Shown here piece by piece: positions 1 to 6,236 of a DNA stretch of 7,390 nt (position 1 is its first letter; the number at the start of each line of letters is the position of its first letter). The translations under genes were made by a program, and so were the position numbers. Below the pieces are notes generated by a model. It was not told the DNA's origin and ran no database searches. It saw only the letters and a list, made by a program, of their open reading frames with translations. Source of the DNA: a bacterium (GTDB lineage Bacteria; Fidelibacterota; Marinisomatia; Marinisomatales; JAHJCW01); NCBI GenBank assembly GCA_018812885.1, contig JAHJCW010000009.1:1-7390 (forward strand). Reading direction: 5' to 3'.

Positions 1-239
1 AAAATATCTCTAAATTGAATAAAGGAACTATCATTTTGAGTTGTGAATGAATAATTTAACTTCCATGGTAGTTCTCCTTGAGACGTCATCACCCCCCTGC
101 CTTTACATGTAATATATTGTTGTTTTAATTCATCATAAGATAAATCTACTATTTCATTGATTAGGATTTCGGGCGCTTGACTACAACTTATAACAATTAA
201 TAAATTTGTAATCAGTAAAAGTAATGATTTAAAAATCAC
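1..239 (-). CDS. Lipoprotein, possibly LolB/DUF4292-like (partial, C-terminus beyond window)
   Basis: Only the first 79 residues are visible; the frame stays open to the window edge. The start is GTG at 239-237. The codon directly upstream in this frame is TAA and the next ATG is about 50 codons in, so GTG is the only usual start that keeps the signal peptide. It overlaps the end of the TPR gene by 11 nt, which suggests translational coupling. The N-terminus has Lys4, a hydrophobic stretch and a lipobox VISC with Cys19 as the expected lipidated residue; +2 is Ser, so outer-membrane sorting is likely. After a short linker comes a segment beginning GRGVMTSQGELPWKLNYSF, which looks like the first beta strands of a LolB/LolA-type lipid-binding barrel. 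In other Gram-negatives a TPR lipoprotein gene often precedes lolB, which fits. The lipoprotein call is firm; the LolB-like assignment is inference from a short fragment. Confidence 0.75.
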   Translation of the reverse strand, partial: MIFKSLLLLITNLLIVISCSQAPEILINEIVDLSYDELKQQYITCKGRGVMTSQGELPWKLNYSFTTQNDSSFIQFRDI

Positions 240-1860
240 TTAATTTTTCAATGAGTTGTTGGTTTGTCGGGTCAATAGACAATGCTTTTTGATAAAATTC
301 TTTGGCTTCGGTCTTCTTTTTCATTTTGATAAGTATATCGCCCATATGCTTTAATACTTCTGCGTTTTCACTATCAATTTCCAATGATTTATCGATATAT
401 TTATGAGCTTCTTTTGTATTACCCATCTTGAATAAAATCCACCCATAAGTATCTAAATAGGCCGCCTGATCCGGTGCTAATTCAATCGCACGACGAGCAT
501 ATTTTTGGGATAATTCTATTTTTTCGCCGCGCTCAATCAAACTATAAGCAAAATTATTCAAAGCTTGTGTATCAGTACTATCTGTTTGAATTAATTGTTG
601 ATAAATTCCATCGGAAATAGTCCAATTATTTAGGTTATCATTAACGATTGCCAACACATGCAAGGTATTACGTGAATTAGGAGCAATTTGCCGCGCATTA
701 TCAAGAAATACGGCTGCCATTTTATAATTTTCTGACTGATAATAACTCATTCCGAGTAAATATTGCACGGAATAATCTTCGGGGAAATCGACAGCGGCGG
801 GTGACAATATGGTTATAGCTTTTTCATTATCATTTTGATCAAGTGCGATTAGAGCACTATTTATAAATCCTTGCGAATTTTCCGGGAATACAATTATCAT
901 ACTATCAGCATATAATTGAGCTTTATCGTATTCCAAATTCTCTCTATATATTGCGGACAATAAATGTAAACCGACAGCGTTAGTACTATCTTGTCGTAAT
1001 ATTTCATGAAATATTTCTATTGCTTCATCATCTCTTTCAAGTTCGTTATATAAAACTCCTAATTGAATTAAACTTTCTATAGATGAACCTTCAATTGTAA
1101 TAATCTTTTTAACCAACTCGATTGCTTTTTCAGGTTTATTTAATTGAACATTTAAATCGGCATAAGCACTTAAATATTGGACATTTAAGCTATCTGCTTT
1201 TAATAATTTTCGGTATAATTCGTCAGCCTCATTGAACTTTCCCAAACGATGCATTAAATCAGTAGTTAATTCTAAAGCTTGGATGTTTTCGTTATTTAAA
1301 TCATAAACATTTTTATAATATCCAATCGCTTGGTCATATCTATTTTGAATTTTTGCAAGATCACCGAGGGCAAATAAATAGTCTTCACTTTCGGGATTTA
1401 ATTCTAATAAAATTTTATATTGCTCCTCTGATTTTGAAAAATCCTGAAGTCGGAAAAGTTGTTCAGCCATAACTTCTCGAGTAGTAGAATTGTCCGGATC
1501 AATCTCGATGGCAGATTCCAAATATTCCATTGATCTTTCCGGTTTATTCAAATTCCAATAGCATTCCGCCAAAGATATATAGATAGAACTTACATTCGGT
1601 TCTAGGCGCAAAGCTTCTTGTAATTCAACAATCGCCATTGCAAAGTCACCTTGATCTAAATATAGCTGACCGTCCATCATGTGTTGTAAGGCTTCAGAAT
1701 TTATTTCATTCAATCCACTGGACTCATCATTGGCCTCATGTATCTTATTTTTAAAACTATCCTGTTGTAATGTTGGTGATTGTGTACAACTTATTAATAA
1801 TATTATGGTTAAATATGTTAATATAAAAACAAGTCCTCTTTTTCGGTTATATCTCTTCAA
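229..1860 (-). CDS. Tetratricopeptide-repeat outer-membrane lipoprotein
   Basis: A 543-residue lipoprotein made almost entirely of TPR repeats. The N-terminus has a basic start (KRYNRKR), a hydrophobic segment at about residues 10-24 and a lipobox LISC with Cys25; +2 is Thr, so outer-membrane retention on the periplasmic face is likely. From about residue 55 to 540 the sequence reads as roughly 14 consecutive 34-residue TPR units, with the usual W/L-G-Y-A-P pattern and frequent xDPxN-type turns. Residues near 433-475 (ALNNFAYSLIERG, then YLDTYGWILFKMG) match a signature common in bacterial envelope TPR proteins. TPR arrays are protein-binding scaffolds, so the role is probably assembly or trafficking, but the partner is unknown. 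The start is TTG, chosen because an AGGA lies 9 nt upstream and an in-frame stop precedes it. It begins 31 nt after the diguanylate cyclase stop and overlaps the next lipoprotein gene. Confidence 0.9.
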   Translation of the reverse strand: MKRYNRKRGLVFILTYLTIILLISCTQSPTLQQDSFKNKIHEANDESSGLNEINSEALQHMMDGQLYLDQGDFAMAIVELQEALRLEPNVSSIYISLAECYWNLNKPERSMEYLESAIEIDPDNSTTREVMAEQLFRLQDFSKSEEQYKILLELNPESEDYLFALGDLAKIQNRYDQAIGYYKNVYDLNNENIQALELTTDLMHRLGKFNEADELYRKLLKADSLNVQYLSAYADLNVQLNKPEKAIELVKKIITIEGSSIESLIQLGVLYNELERDDEAIEIFHEILRQDSTNAVGLHLLSAIYRENLEYDKAQLYADSMIIVFPENSQGFINSALIALDQNDNEKAITILSPAAVDFPEDYSVQYLLGMSYYQSENYKMAAVFLDNARQIAPNSRNTLHVLAIVNDNLNNWTISDGIYQQLIQTDSTDTQALNNFAYSLIERGEKIELSQKYARRAIELAPDQAAYLDTYGWILFKMGNTKEAHKYIDKSLEIDSENAEVLKHMGDILIKMKKKTEAKEFYQKALSIDPTNQQLIEKLSDF

Positions 1861-1869
1861 TTTGAATTG

Positions 1870-1873
1870 TCCT
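1870..1873 (-). promoter_or_regulatory. Ribosome binding site deciding the TTG start of the TPR gene
   Basis: The minus strand reads AGGA 9 nt before TTG at 1860-1858. No ATG or GTG lies in frame before the upstream stop, so this site supports the unusual TTG start, which also gives a complete lipoprotein signal peptide. Confidence 0.55.
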
Positions 1874-1891
1874 GTCTGTTAAATGTTATTA

Positions 1892-3571
1892 TTAGGCACT
1901 AAACGTATTACCACCATGTTCCTTGGCATTGTACATTGCTTTATCTGCTGCTTCAATAAGTTTTTGAATTTGGTCAGAGTCTTTAGGAAATTCTGCTATT
2001 CCTAAGCTCACAGTTATTTTTATCCTTTGATTATCGAATATAAATATATTATTTGCAACATTGTTAACGATACGATCAGCAATTTGTTCGATGCTCGTTT
2101 TATCAGAATTTGATACAGCAATAATAAATTCTTCCCCACCATACCTTGCTACAACATCAATATTCCTAACACTTAAAGAAATTAAATCTGCAACTTTCTT
2201 TAAGGCAACATTTCCAGTTTGATGACCAAAAGTATCATTGATTCTTTTAAATTTATCAACATCCACGATAATTATCACTAAAGATTGATCAGCCCTCATT
2301 GCGCGGTTCATTTCGATATCTAATCGATTTAAAAATGCTCGATAATTCAATAATCCCGTAAGATTATCATGGGTTGTATTTAAATACATCTTGTGGTATT
2401 CTGATTGCCATTGGAGTAATACGTTTAGTGTTTGTGCAATCTTTTCAAGATAAAAAATGTTTATAGCAGAATATTCCTTTTCCTCAAATCTTTCTAATGC
2501 AATACATCCCGAAACATCTTGATTCACTACAAGAGGAACAGCAAGAACAGAAGAAATACTCCGTTTAGTTTTTTCATCTTCGTAAAATCGACATCTTTTC
2601 CCAAAATCTTTTTTAATATCCTTAGAATTAATAATTTGATTATCATGGATTGCCTTTGCAAAGATCGAATTCTTAAGCGGAAATACTTCATCTCTACTGA
2701 TATCAAGTGAATATCCATCTACAAATTCAATTCTGGCATGTTCAACATCTTGATAGCTGACCATTATTGTTAATTTATCATATTTAAATATAGCTTGACA
2801 AATTTTCACTGCTTTTTCATAAATAGCGGATTTATTTTCAGAAATATTTACGGTATTCACTAATGAATTGATTTTTTCCTGTATTGTATGATGTTTCTGA
2901 AGCGATTCAATATTATCAATCATTGATAATGATAATGTTACTTGATTAGCAAATTGTCGGATAATAATTTGGTCATCAGACTCAATTCTTCTAACATCAT
3001 CAACAAAAGCAAATAAACCGCCAATTGGACTTTTATTATAACTTATTTTAAACCCTAGTAAACAATTTGAATTGTTGGTTTCAATATCCGCAAAAAACTC
3101 TATCCATTCATCTTGATATTCATTAGGTTTAACTAACAAAGTTTGCTCTTCGCTAAAAATCTTATGGAATATTTTATTTTTAAGATTTATCGAATTTGAA
3201 AAATATTCAACTGAATCACCTTGCAAGACAAAACTATTGCTTTCAGGATCTATCAAATATATCGCAAACTTAAATGACGGTTTAATTGTCATTAATTGCT
3301 CACCAATTAACTTTAAAGTTTTATTGAAGACAATTCTAGGATTTTCATTTAATTTTGAATTGGGTAAATCTAAAACAGGTTTTATTTTTTTTTCTTTTTC
3401 TTTTTGTAAAAAACTCCATAATAAATATCCTGAGACGGTAATAATTCCAGCTATTATTAAATAAATATATACTGTTCCAAATCCAATTTTATAATATAGT
3501 AAAAAAAATAAAACTGCAACTAAGATCAGCAATATAAAAATGTATCTAATATTTTTTTTTATGAAATTCAT
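1892..3571 (-). CDS. Membrane-anchored diguanylate cyclase with two GAF-like domains
   Basis: This protein of 559 residues is predicted to make cyclic di-GMP from two GTP. Two transmembrane helices lie at about residues 9-27 and 33-53, followed by a Lys/Glu-rich juxtamembrane segment. Two GAF-like sensory regions follow (about 80-215 and 235-388); the second has the typical SVLAVPLVVNQDVSGCIALE strand pair. The C-terminal GGDEF domain covers about 395-559: DNLTGLLN at 402-409, metal and substrate loop DVDKFKRIND at 437-446, the active-site loop GGEEF at 478-482, and AADKAMYNAKEHGGN near the end. An RxxD inhibitory site (R469 to D472) sits five residues before GGEEF, so product feedback is expected. 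All key residues are present. The GAF ligand is unknown; no haem- or bilin-binding motif is evident. The gene ends in three consecutive TAA codons and leads the operon with the TPR lipoprotein. No clear Shine-Dalgarno precedes the ATG. Confidence 0.95.
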   Translation of the reverse strand: MNFIKKNIRYIFILLILVAVLFFLLYYKIGFGTVYIYLIIAGIITVSGYLLWSFLQKEKEKKIKPVLDLPNSKLNENPRIVFNKTLKLIGEQLMTIKPSFKFAIYLIDPESNSFVLQGDSVEYFSNSINLKNKIFHKIFSEEQTLLVKPNEYQDEWIEFFADIETNNSNCLLGFKISYNKSPIGGLFAFVDDVRRIESDDQIIIRQFANQVTLSLSMIDNIESLQKHHTIQEKINSLVNTVNISENKSAIYEKAVKICQAIFKYDKLTIMVSYQDVEHARIEFVDGYSLDISRDEVFPLKNSIFAKAIHDNQIINSKDIKKDFGKRCRFYEDEKTKRSISSVLAVPLVVNQDVSGCIALERFEEKEYSAINIFYLEKIAQTLNVLLQWQSEYHKMYLNTTHDNLTGLLNYRAFLNRLDIEMNRAMRADQSLVIIIVDVDKFKRINDTFGHQTGNVALKKVADLISLSVRNIDVVARYGGEEFIIAVSNSDKTSIEQIADRIVNNVANNIFIFDNQRIKITVSLGIAEFPKDSDQIQKLIEAADKAMYNAKEHGGNTFSA

Positions 3572-3580
3572 TTAAGATGT

Positions 3581-3621
3581 AAAAATCCCTGTTATTCAAA
3601 CTTACGTAAACAACAGGGATT
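3581..3621 (-). terminator. Intrinsic terminator after the anti-sigma gene
   Basis: AATCCCTGTT and AACAGGGATT form a perfect 10-bp stem (arms 3584-3593 and 3612-3621) around an 18-nt loop. On the minus strand the second arm runs into five T residues (3585-3581). It begins 21 nt after the anti-sigma stop codon and ends only 9 nt before the next ATG. The loop is longer and the stem less GC-rich than in the strongest terminators, so partial read-through is possible. Confidence 0.6.
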
Positions 3622-3627
3622 ATCAAA
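3597..3627 (-). promoter_or_regulatory. Bacteroidota-type promoter for the diguanylate cyclase operon
   Basis: Read on the minus strand, TTTG (3627-3624) is followed after exactly 19 nt by TAAGTTTG (3604-3597). This matches the Bacteroidota primary-sigma consensus of a -33 TTTG and a -7 TAnnTTTG with no mismatch. A start of transcription about 5-7 nt further on would leave a leader of roughly 20 nt before the ATG at 3571. The -7 box lies inside the loop of the hairpin called as the terminator of the preceding operon. It is a sequence match only; no transcript evidence is available. Confidence 0.55.
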
Positions 3628-3642
3628 GATAGATTGTAATAC

Positions 3643-4194
3643 TTACTGCGTTTTAACGTAGTTAATTTTTTCTTCAAGCTGTGGACTAATATGTTGCAAA
3701 TCTTCCTCAACTACGGAACTGTCTTCCTGTGCTTCGGCAATAGCCGATTCTGTACTAGCCGATATCATCGGAGCAGAATTCACAGGAGCAGGCATTACGT
3801 TATTTGTGGTGATTTGCGGCGGAATCGCAATCGGATTGGATGATCGGCTTGGCATCAACTCATAACCGACAAATACTATCGCTAATACAACAAGTGACAT
3901 CATGCCGGCAGTTAGCGGTGTAAAACCGAAGATCATCGGCATGCGATTTTCTTGCCGTACAGGAACTGCATAGCGTTGTTTTGCAACGCGTTGCTGCAAT
4001 TTAACCATAAATTCATCGGACGTTTTTACCGTAGATAAATTCTTTAATTGCAATATTGTTGAACGAAGAGCTTCAACTTGCTCTTTCGATTCGGGATGCT
4101 CCGCTAAATATTTTTCAAATTCTTTACGTTTAGCGATGCTTAAACTATTTTCTATATAATCTGATATATAACCTTCAAACTGATAACGATCCAT
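3643..4194 (-). CDS. Membrane-bound anti-sigma factor without zinc ligands
   Basis: A protein of 183 residues directly downstream of the ECF sigma gene, predicted to hold that sigma factor inactive at the inner membrane. The N-terminal cytoplasmic part (about 1-75) has the layout of the zinc-binding anti-sigma (ZAS) domain: a short first helix, then SLSIAKRKEFEKYLAEHPES, resembling the usual ELSPEER...HLAECPEC pattern. The zinc ligands are replaced: His by Tyr29, the first Cys by His33 and the second by Ser36. The whole protein contains no Cys. One transmembrane helix spans about 91-113 (LTAGMMSLVVLAIVFVGYEL). The C-terminal 70 residues are Pro/Ser/Asn-rich, then acidic, and probably periplasmic. 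The start ATG lies 15 nt after the sigma stop, with AGGAG overlapping that stop codon. The family call rests on layout and context more than on conserved residues. Confidence 0.85.
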   Translation of the reverse strand: MDRYQFEGYISDYIENSLSIAKRKEFEKYLAEHPESKEQVEALRSTILQLKNLSTVKTSDEFMVKLQQRVAKQRYAVPVRQENRMPMIFGFTPLTAGMMSLVVLAIVFVGYELMPSRSSNPIAIPPQITTNNVMPAPVNSAPMISASTESAIAEAQEDSSVVEEDLQHISPQLEEKINYVKTQ

Positions 4195-4209
4195 TAATAG
4201 GCAATGCTC

Positions 4210-4782
4210 CTATTTATACTCCTTAAGTGCTTCCTGCAATTGCAGTCTTGCACGATTGATTCTTGACTTCACCGTTCCCAGGGGGACACTAACGATATTA
4301 CTAATTTCTTCGTAAGAAAGTTCCTGAATATCTCGTAAAATTATTACAGTTCTAAAATGCAGAGGCAATAATTGTATCGCTTCTTGTATTTTTTTCTCGG
4401 TGTACTCACCCTGAATATATTCGCCTGTTTCTAATTCCACCGATGGCAATTCATAATCCTTATCATCCAACCCTAAAGTACTTAAAGAAGAAGTTTGTCT
4501 TCGTTTCCTTTTACGTAATTCGGTTTTTGCTAAATTTCCTGCAATCGTATAAACCCAAGTAGAAAATTTGGCAACTTCTTTATAATAATGTTTGTGTGTA
4601 TACACCTTAACTAAGGCATCTTGAACAATATCTTCCGCTTGCTCCATATCACTTACAAAGCGATAAACAAAGGTCATCAGTCTATCACGGTAGCGATTAA
4701 CAAGTTCCGTATAGGCATTTTCGTCGCCCTTTTGAAAGCGGGCGATGAGTTCTTCATCGGTATAACGGTGTTTATCGGTCAT
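4210..4782 (-). CDS. ECF (RpoE-type) RNA polymerase sigma factor
   Basis: A sigma-70 family factor of 190 residues with only regions 2 and 4, the hallmark of the extracytoplasmic-function group; the length is typical. Region 2 spans about 22-95, with YRDRLMTFVYRFV, the core-binding DIVQDALVKVY and the -10-recognising FSTWVYTIAGNLAKTELRKRK. An acidic linker of about 30 residues follows. Region 4 spans about 127-187, with LPLHFRTVIILRDIQELSYE and the helix-turn-helix EEISNIVSVPLGTVKSRINR for the -35 element. No extra C-terminal domain is present. It forms an operon with the anti-sigma gene 15 nt downstream, the standard arrangement for a signal-released stress response. No Shine-Dalgarno is seen before the ATG. 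The signal and regulon cannot be read from this window, and autoregulation is expected from the family but not shown here. Confidence 0.96.
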   Translation of the reverse strand: MTDKHRYTDEELIARFQKGDENAYTELVNRYRDRLMTFVYRFVSDMEQAEDIVQDALVKVYTHKHYYKEVAKFSTWVYTIAGNLAKTELRKRKRRQTSSLSTLGLDDKDYELPSVELETGEYIQGEYTEKKIQEAIQLLPLHFRTVIILRDIQELSYEEISNIVSVPLGTVKSRINRARLQLQEALKEYK

Positions 4783-4878
4783 TATTTTCTAATAAATTGA
4801 AGAGGAATTTAGGCAATTATAAATTATTTTTTAATGAGAAATTAGCTTCGATTTAAATTATTATTTCAGAGATACTAC

Positions 4879-4905
4879 ATTATATTATAATTGTGAATGA
4901 CACAA
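4879..4905 (-). promoter_or_regulatory. Possible promoter for the sigma/anti-sigma operon
   Basis: On the minus strand two overlapping TATAAT hexamers occur (4889-4884 and 4884-4879), with TTGTGT at 4905-4900, 15 nt before the second. The start codon is about 97 nt further down. The -35 match is poor, the spacing is short and the area is very AT-rich, so this may be chance. No TAnnTTTG box and no convincing ECF-type promoter was found here. Confidence 0.25.
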
Positions 4906-4983
4906 AACTGTCCTCATCGTATGTTTAAAATACGGTAGTTATATGTAAGATTAATAAGTGGAAGGGAACGATAAAACCAGACT

Positions 4984-5103
4984 TGTCATTGCGAGAAACA
5001 GGGTGACGAAACCTGTCCGTCGTAGCCTCGGCGCAGACGGGCAATCTTGTTTTTTGAAAGTCAAGGAGATTGCTTCTCCCGACAAGTCAGGATCGCAATG
5101 ACA
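4984..5103. repeat. 120-bp palindromic element with 11-bp terminal inverted repeats
   Basis: TGTCATTGCGA at 4984-4994 is mirrored perfectly by TCGCAATGACA at 5093-5103. Inside are shorter stems: ACAGG/CCTGT (4998-5002, 5012-5016), CCGTC/GACGG (5017-5021, 5036-5040), GCAATCT/AGATTGC (5041-5047, 5067-5073) and, overlapping the last, GGAGA/TCTCC (5065-5069, 5075-5079). The pieces resemble dispersed intergenic repeats seen in many bacterial genomes with TCATTGCGAG ends. It encodes nothing and shows no obvious target-site duplication, so it is either a REP/MITE-like non-autonomous element or a structured repeat. Copy number cannot be seen from one window. Confidence 0.7.
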
Positions 5104-5115
5104 GAACAAGCTTTT

Positions 5116-5144
5116 ATAGCCGCCCCGCCGTGGCTGGGGGGTAT
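5116..5144. repeat. GC-rich imperfect palindrome
   Basis: CCCCGCC (5123-5129) pairs with GGC-T-GGGG (5132-5139) with one bulged T, and ATA/TAT lie at the outer ends. It is a sharp GC-rich island in an AT-rich neighbourhood and sits 12 bp from the 120-bp element, consistent with a second repeat family. Confidence 0.5.
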
Positions 5145-5166
5145 CCATTGTTTATATATAATATGG

Positions 5167-5192
5167 ATTCCTCCCGATTCATCGGGGGGAAT
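5167..5192. repeat. 12-bp palindrome of the ATTCCTCCCGAT type
   Basis: ATTCCTCCCGAT (5167-5178) and ATCGGGGGGAAT (5181-5192) pair over 12 bp, with a single T-G wobble (5172/5187), around a 2-nt centre. Followed by GAC, this resembles the widespread GTCATTCCC...GGAATCC dispersed intergenic repeat. The C-run against a T on one strand suggests a slightly decayed copy. Confidence 0.6.
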
Positions 5193-5201
5193 GACAAAAC
5201 A

Positions 5202-5229
5202 GTAGAGACGTAATATCTTACGTCTCTAC
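5202..5229. repeat. Perfect 12-bp hairpin (GTAGAGACGTAA family), possible holA terminator
   Basis: GTAGAGACGTAA (5202-5213) and TTACGTCTCTAC (5218-5229) form a perfect 12-bp stem with a TATC loop. The GTAGAGACG core is a recurring intergenic palindrome in Bacteroidota and cyanobacteria as I know them. It starts 14 nt after the holA stop codon, and on the minus strand it is followed by TGTTTTGTC, so it could act as a weak Rho-independent terminator. Being palindromic, it would also fold in a transcript from the other strand. Confidence 0.75.
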
Positions 5230-5243
5230 ATACTTAGGATAAA

Positions 5244-6236
5244 TTAGTTGTTTTCTTTCCCTAACAAACTAAAAAGGAATTTAGTCATTTCTGATTCATT
5301 AGAAACAGTAGTTGTTTTGCTTCGAACATCAATTTCACCAAGTAATTTTAACGCAAGTTCAATCTCTTTTCTTGAATATTTCTTAGCGAATTGCGGCAGG
5401 CTTTTCACAATACTATTTGACAACGGAACATACCCTCCCCGCCCGGGTACTAACTCAGGAGACAATTTAATAAATAACAATTCTTGAAAGAAGGTTGTCA
5501 ATGGATAAATCAATGTCAACATCGTTTCATTTTGTATAATGAGTGATAATCCAATTTTTAATGATTCTTTTAAATCTTTATTTCCCAAATATTTAAAGAA
5601 TTCCCAGCGTTGATGTTCTCTTTTCCATCCTGAAAATTGGCTAACTAAATCTTCGGTTAATTCCTGACCGTCTTCTAATAAAATACTTATTTTGTCAATT
5701 TCATTGGCGATATGTCCAACTGAGTCACCGGCCATTTCTACAATCGTATTTAATACTCCTGTATTCGTTTTTATTTCTTTTTCCCTAAAAAAGTATTGTG
5801 CCCATTTTTTCATATCATTTTCGAATGGGGAGCTTACATTGATTGGAGTGAATCGTGTAGTTAACTCTTTCACCATTGCCACATTTTTACCAAATTCTTC
5901 TAAAACTATTACTAAACAATTTGATTGAATCGGATTGTCGCAATAAGATAATAGTTCTTTGCGGCTTTGGCCGCTAATTTTTTGCGGTTCAAGTAATATA
6001 AATATTTTTTTACTACTGAATAGATCAGTAGCTGTAATCTGTTCAACGATTTCCTGATCTTTCATATCATCCGGTATTAATAGTGTTTTATCTGATTTAG
6101 AATTTTGAAAAAATGCTTCGGATATTCTATCGCTTAAGAAGCGTTGTAAATATTTGTCCGTTCCTTGAAGTAAATAAATTGGCTCAACTATGCCATTTTT
6201 TAACGAATTCATTAGTTTTGCAATAGAAGTATTCAT
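5244..6236 (-). CDS. holA: DNA polymerase III delta subunit
   Basis: The 330-residue product is the delta subunit, which opens the beta sliding clamp within the clamp-loader complex at the replication fork. Length is normal for the family. The N-terminal domain has EPIYLLQGTDKYLQRFLSDR (19-38), the usual opening strand followed by a degenerate nucleotide-binding region without a functional P-loop, then KKIFILLEP and NCLVIVLEE strands. The middle helical lid shows MAGDSVGHIANEIDKISILL (158-177) followed by GQELTEDLV, a strong family signature. The C-terminal collar domain includes ELALKLLGEIDVRSKTTT (302-319). The start ATG overlaps the stop of a 29-codon ORF as ATGA, and no Shine-Dalgarno is seen, so translation is probably coupled to upstream reading. 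Delta is divergent between phyla, but the domain order and lid motif make this call secure. Confidence 0.93.
   Translation of the reverse strand: MNTSIAKLMNSLKNGIVEPIYLLQGTDKYLQRFLSDRISEAFFQNSKSDKTLLIPDDMKDQEIVEQITATDLFSSKKIFILLEPQKISGQSRKELLSYCDNPIQSNCLVIVLEEFGKNVAMVKELTTRFTPINVSSPFENDMKKWAQYFFREKEIKTNTGVLNTIVEMAGDSVGHIANEIDKISILLEDGQELTEDLVSQFSGWKREHQRWEFFKYLGNKDLKESLKIGLSLIIQNETMLTLIYPLTTFFQELLFIKLSPELVPGRGGYVPLSNSIVKSLPQFAKKYSRKEIELALKLLGEIDVRSKTTTVSNESEMTKFLFSLLGKENN

Larger units (their letters stand above)
4783..5243. other. Gene-free stretch between holA and the sigma gene
   Basis: These 461 bp hold no convincing gene. The half next to holA (4984-5229) is a row of four palindromic repeat modules, listed separately, and is far more GC-rich in places than the rest of the window. 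The half next to the sigma gene (4783-4983) is AT-rich and holds only a weak promoter candidate. A 65-codon reading frame at 4951-5148 on the minus strand is made of repeat sequence and is not considered a gene. Confidence 0.75.

Noticed and set aside
1679..1882. Plus-strand frame antisense to the start of the TPR gene
   Set aside because: It overlaps a well-supported lipoprotein gene and has no recognisable motif. The same applies to the other plus-strand frames inside the diguanylate cyclase, holA and uppP genes.
2527..2718. Second minus-strand frame within the diguanylate cyclase gene
   Set aside because: It lies fully inside the GAF-2 coding region in another frame, with low-complexity hydrophobic content typical of shadows in AT-rich DNA.
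4783..4983. Riboswitch or structured leader upstream of the sigma gene
   Set aside because: The stretch is simply AT-rich, with no extended pairing or conserved aptamer motif that I could recognise.
4984..5103. Possible insertion sequence or MITE with target-site duplication
   Set aside because: The terminal inverted repeats are clear, but no flanking direct duplication and no transposase are visible, so it is listed only as a repeat.
4951..5148. 65-codon minus-strand frame in the gap between holA and the sigma gene
   Set aside because: It lies almost wholly within the palindromic repeat modules. Its residues (CHCDPDLSGEAIS and similar) are what these repeats give when translated, and no start signal or partner gene supports it.
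4984..5229. CRISPR-like array
   Set aside because: The modules differ from one another and are palindromes rather than regularly spaced identical direct repeats; no cas gene is present.
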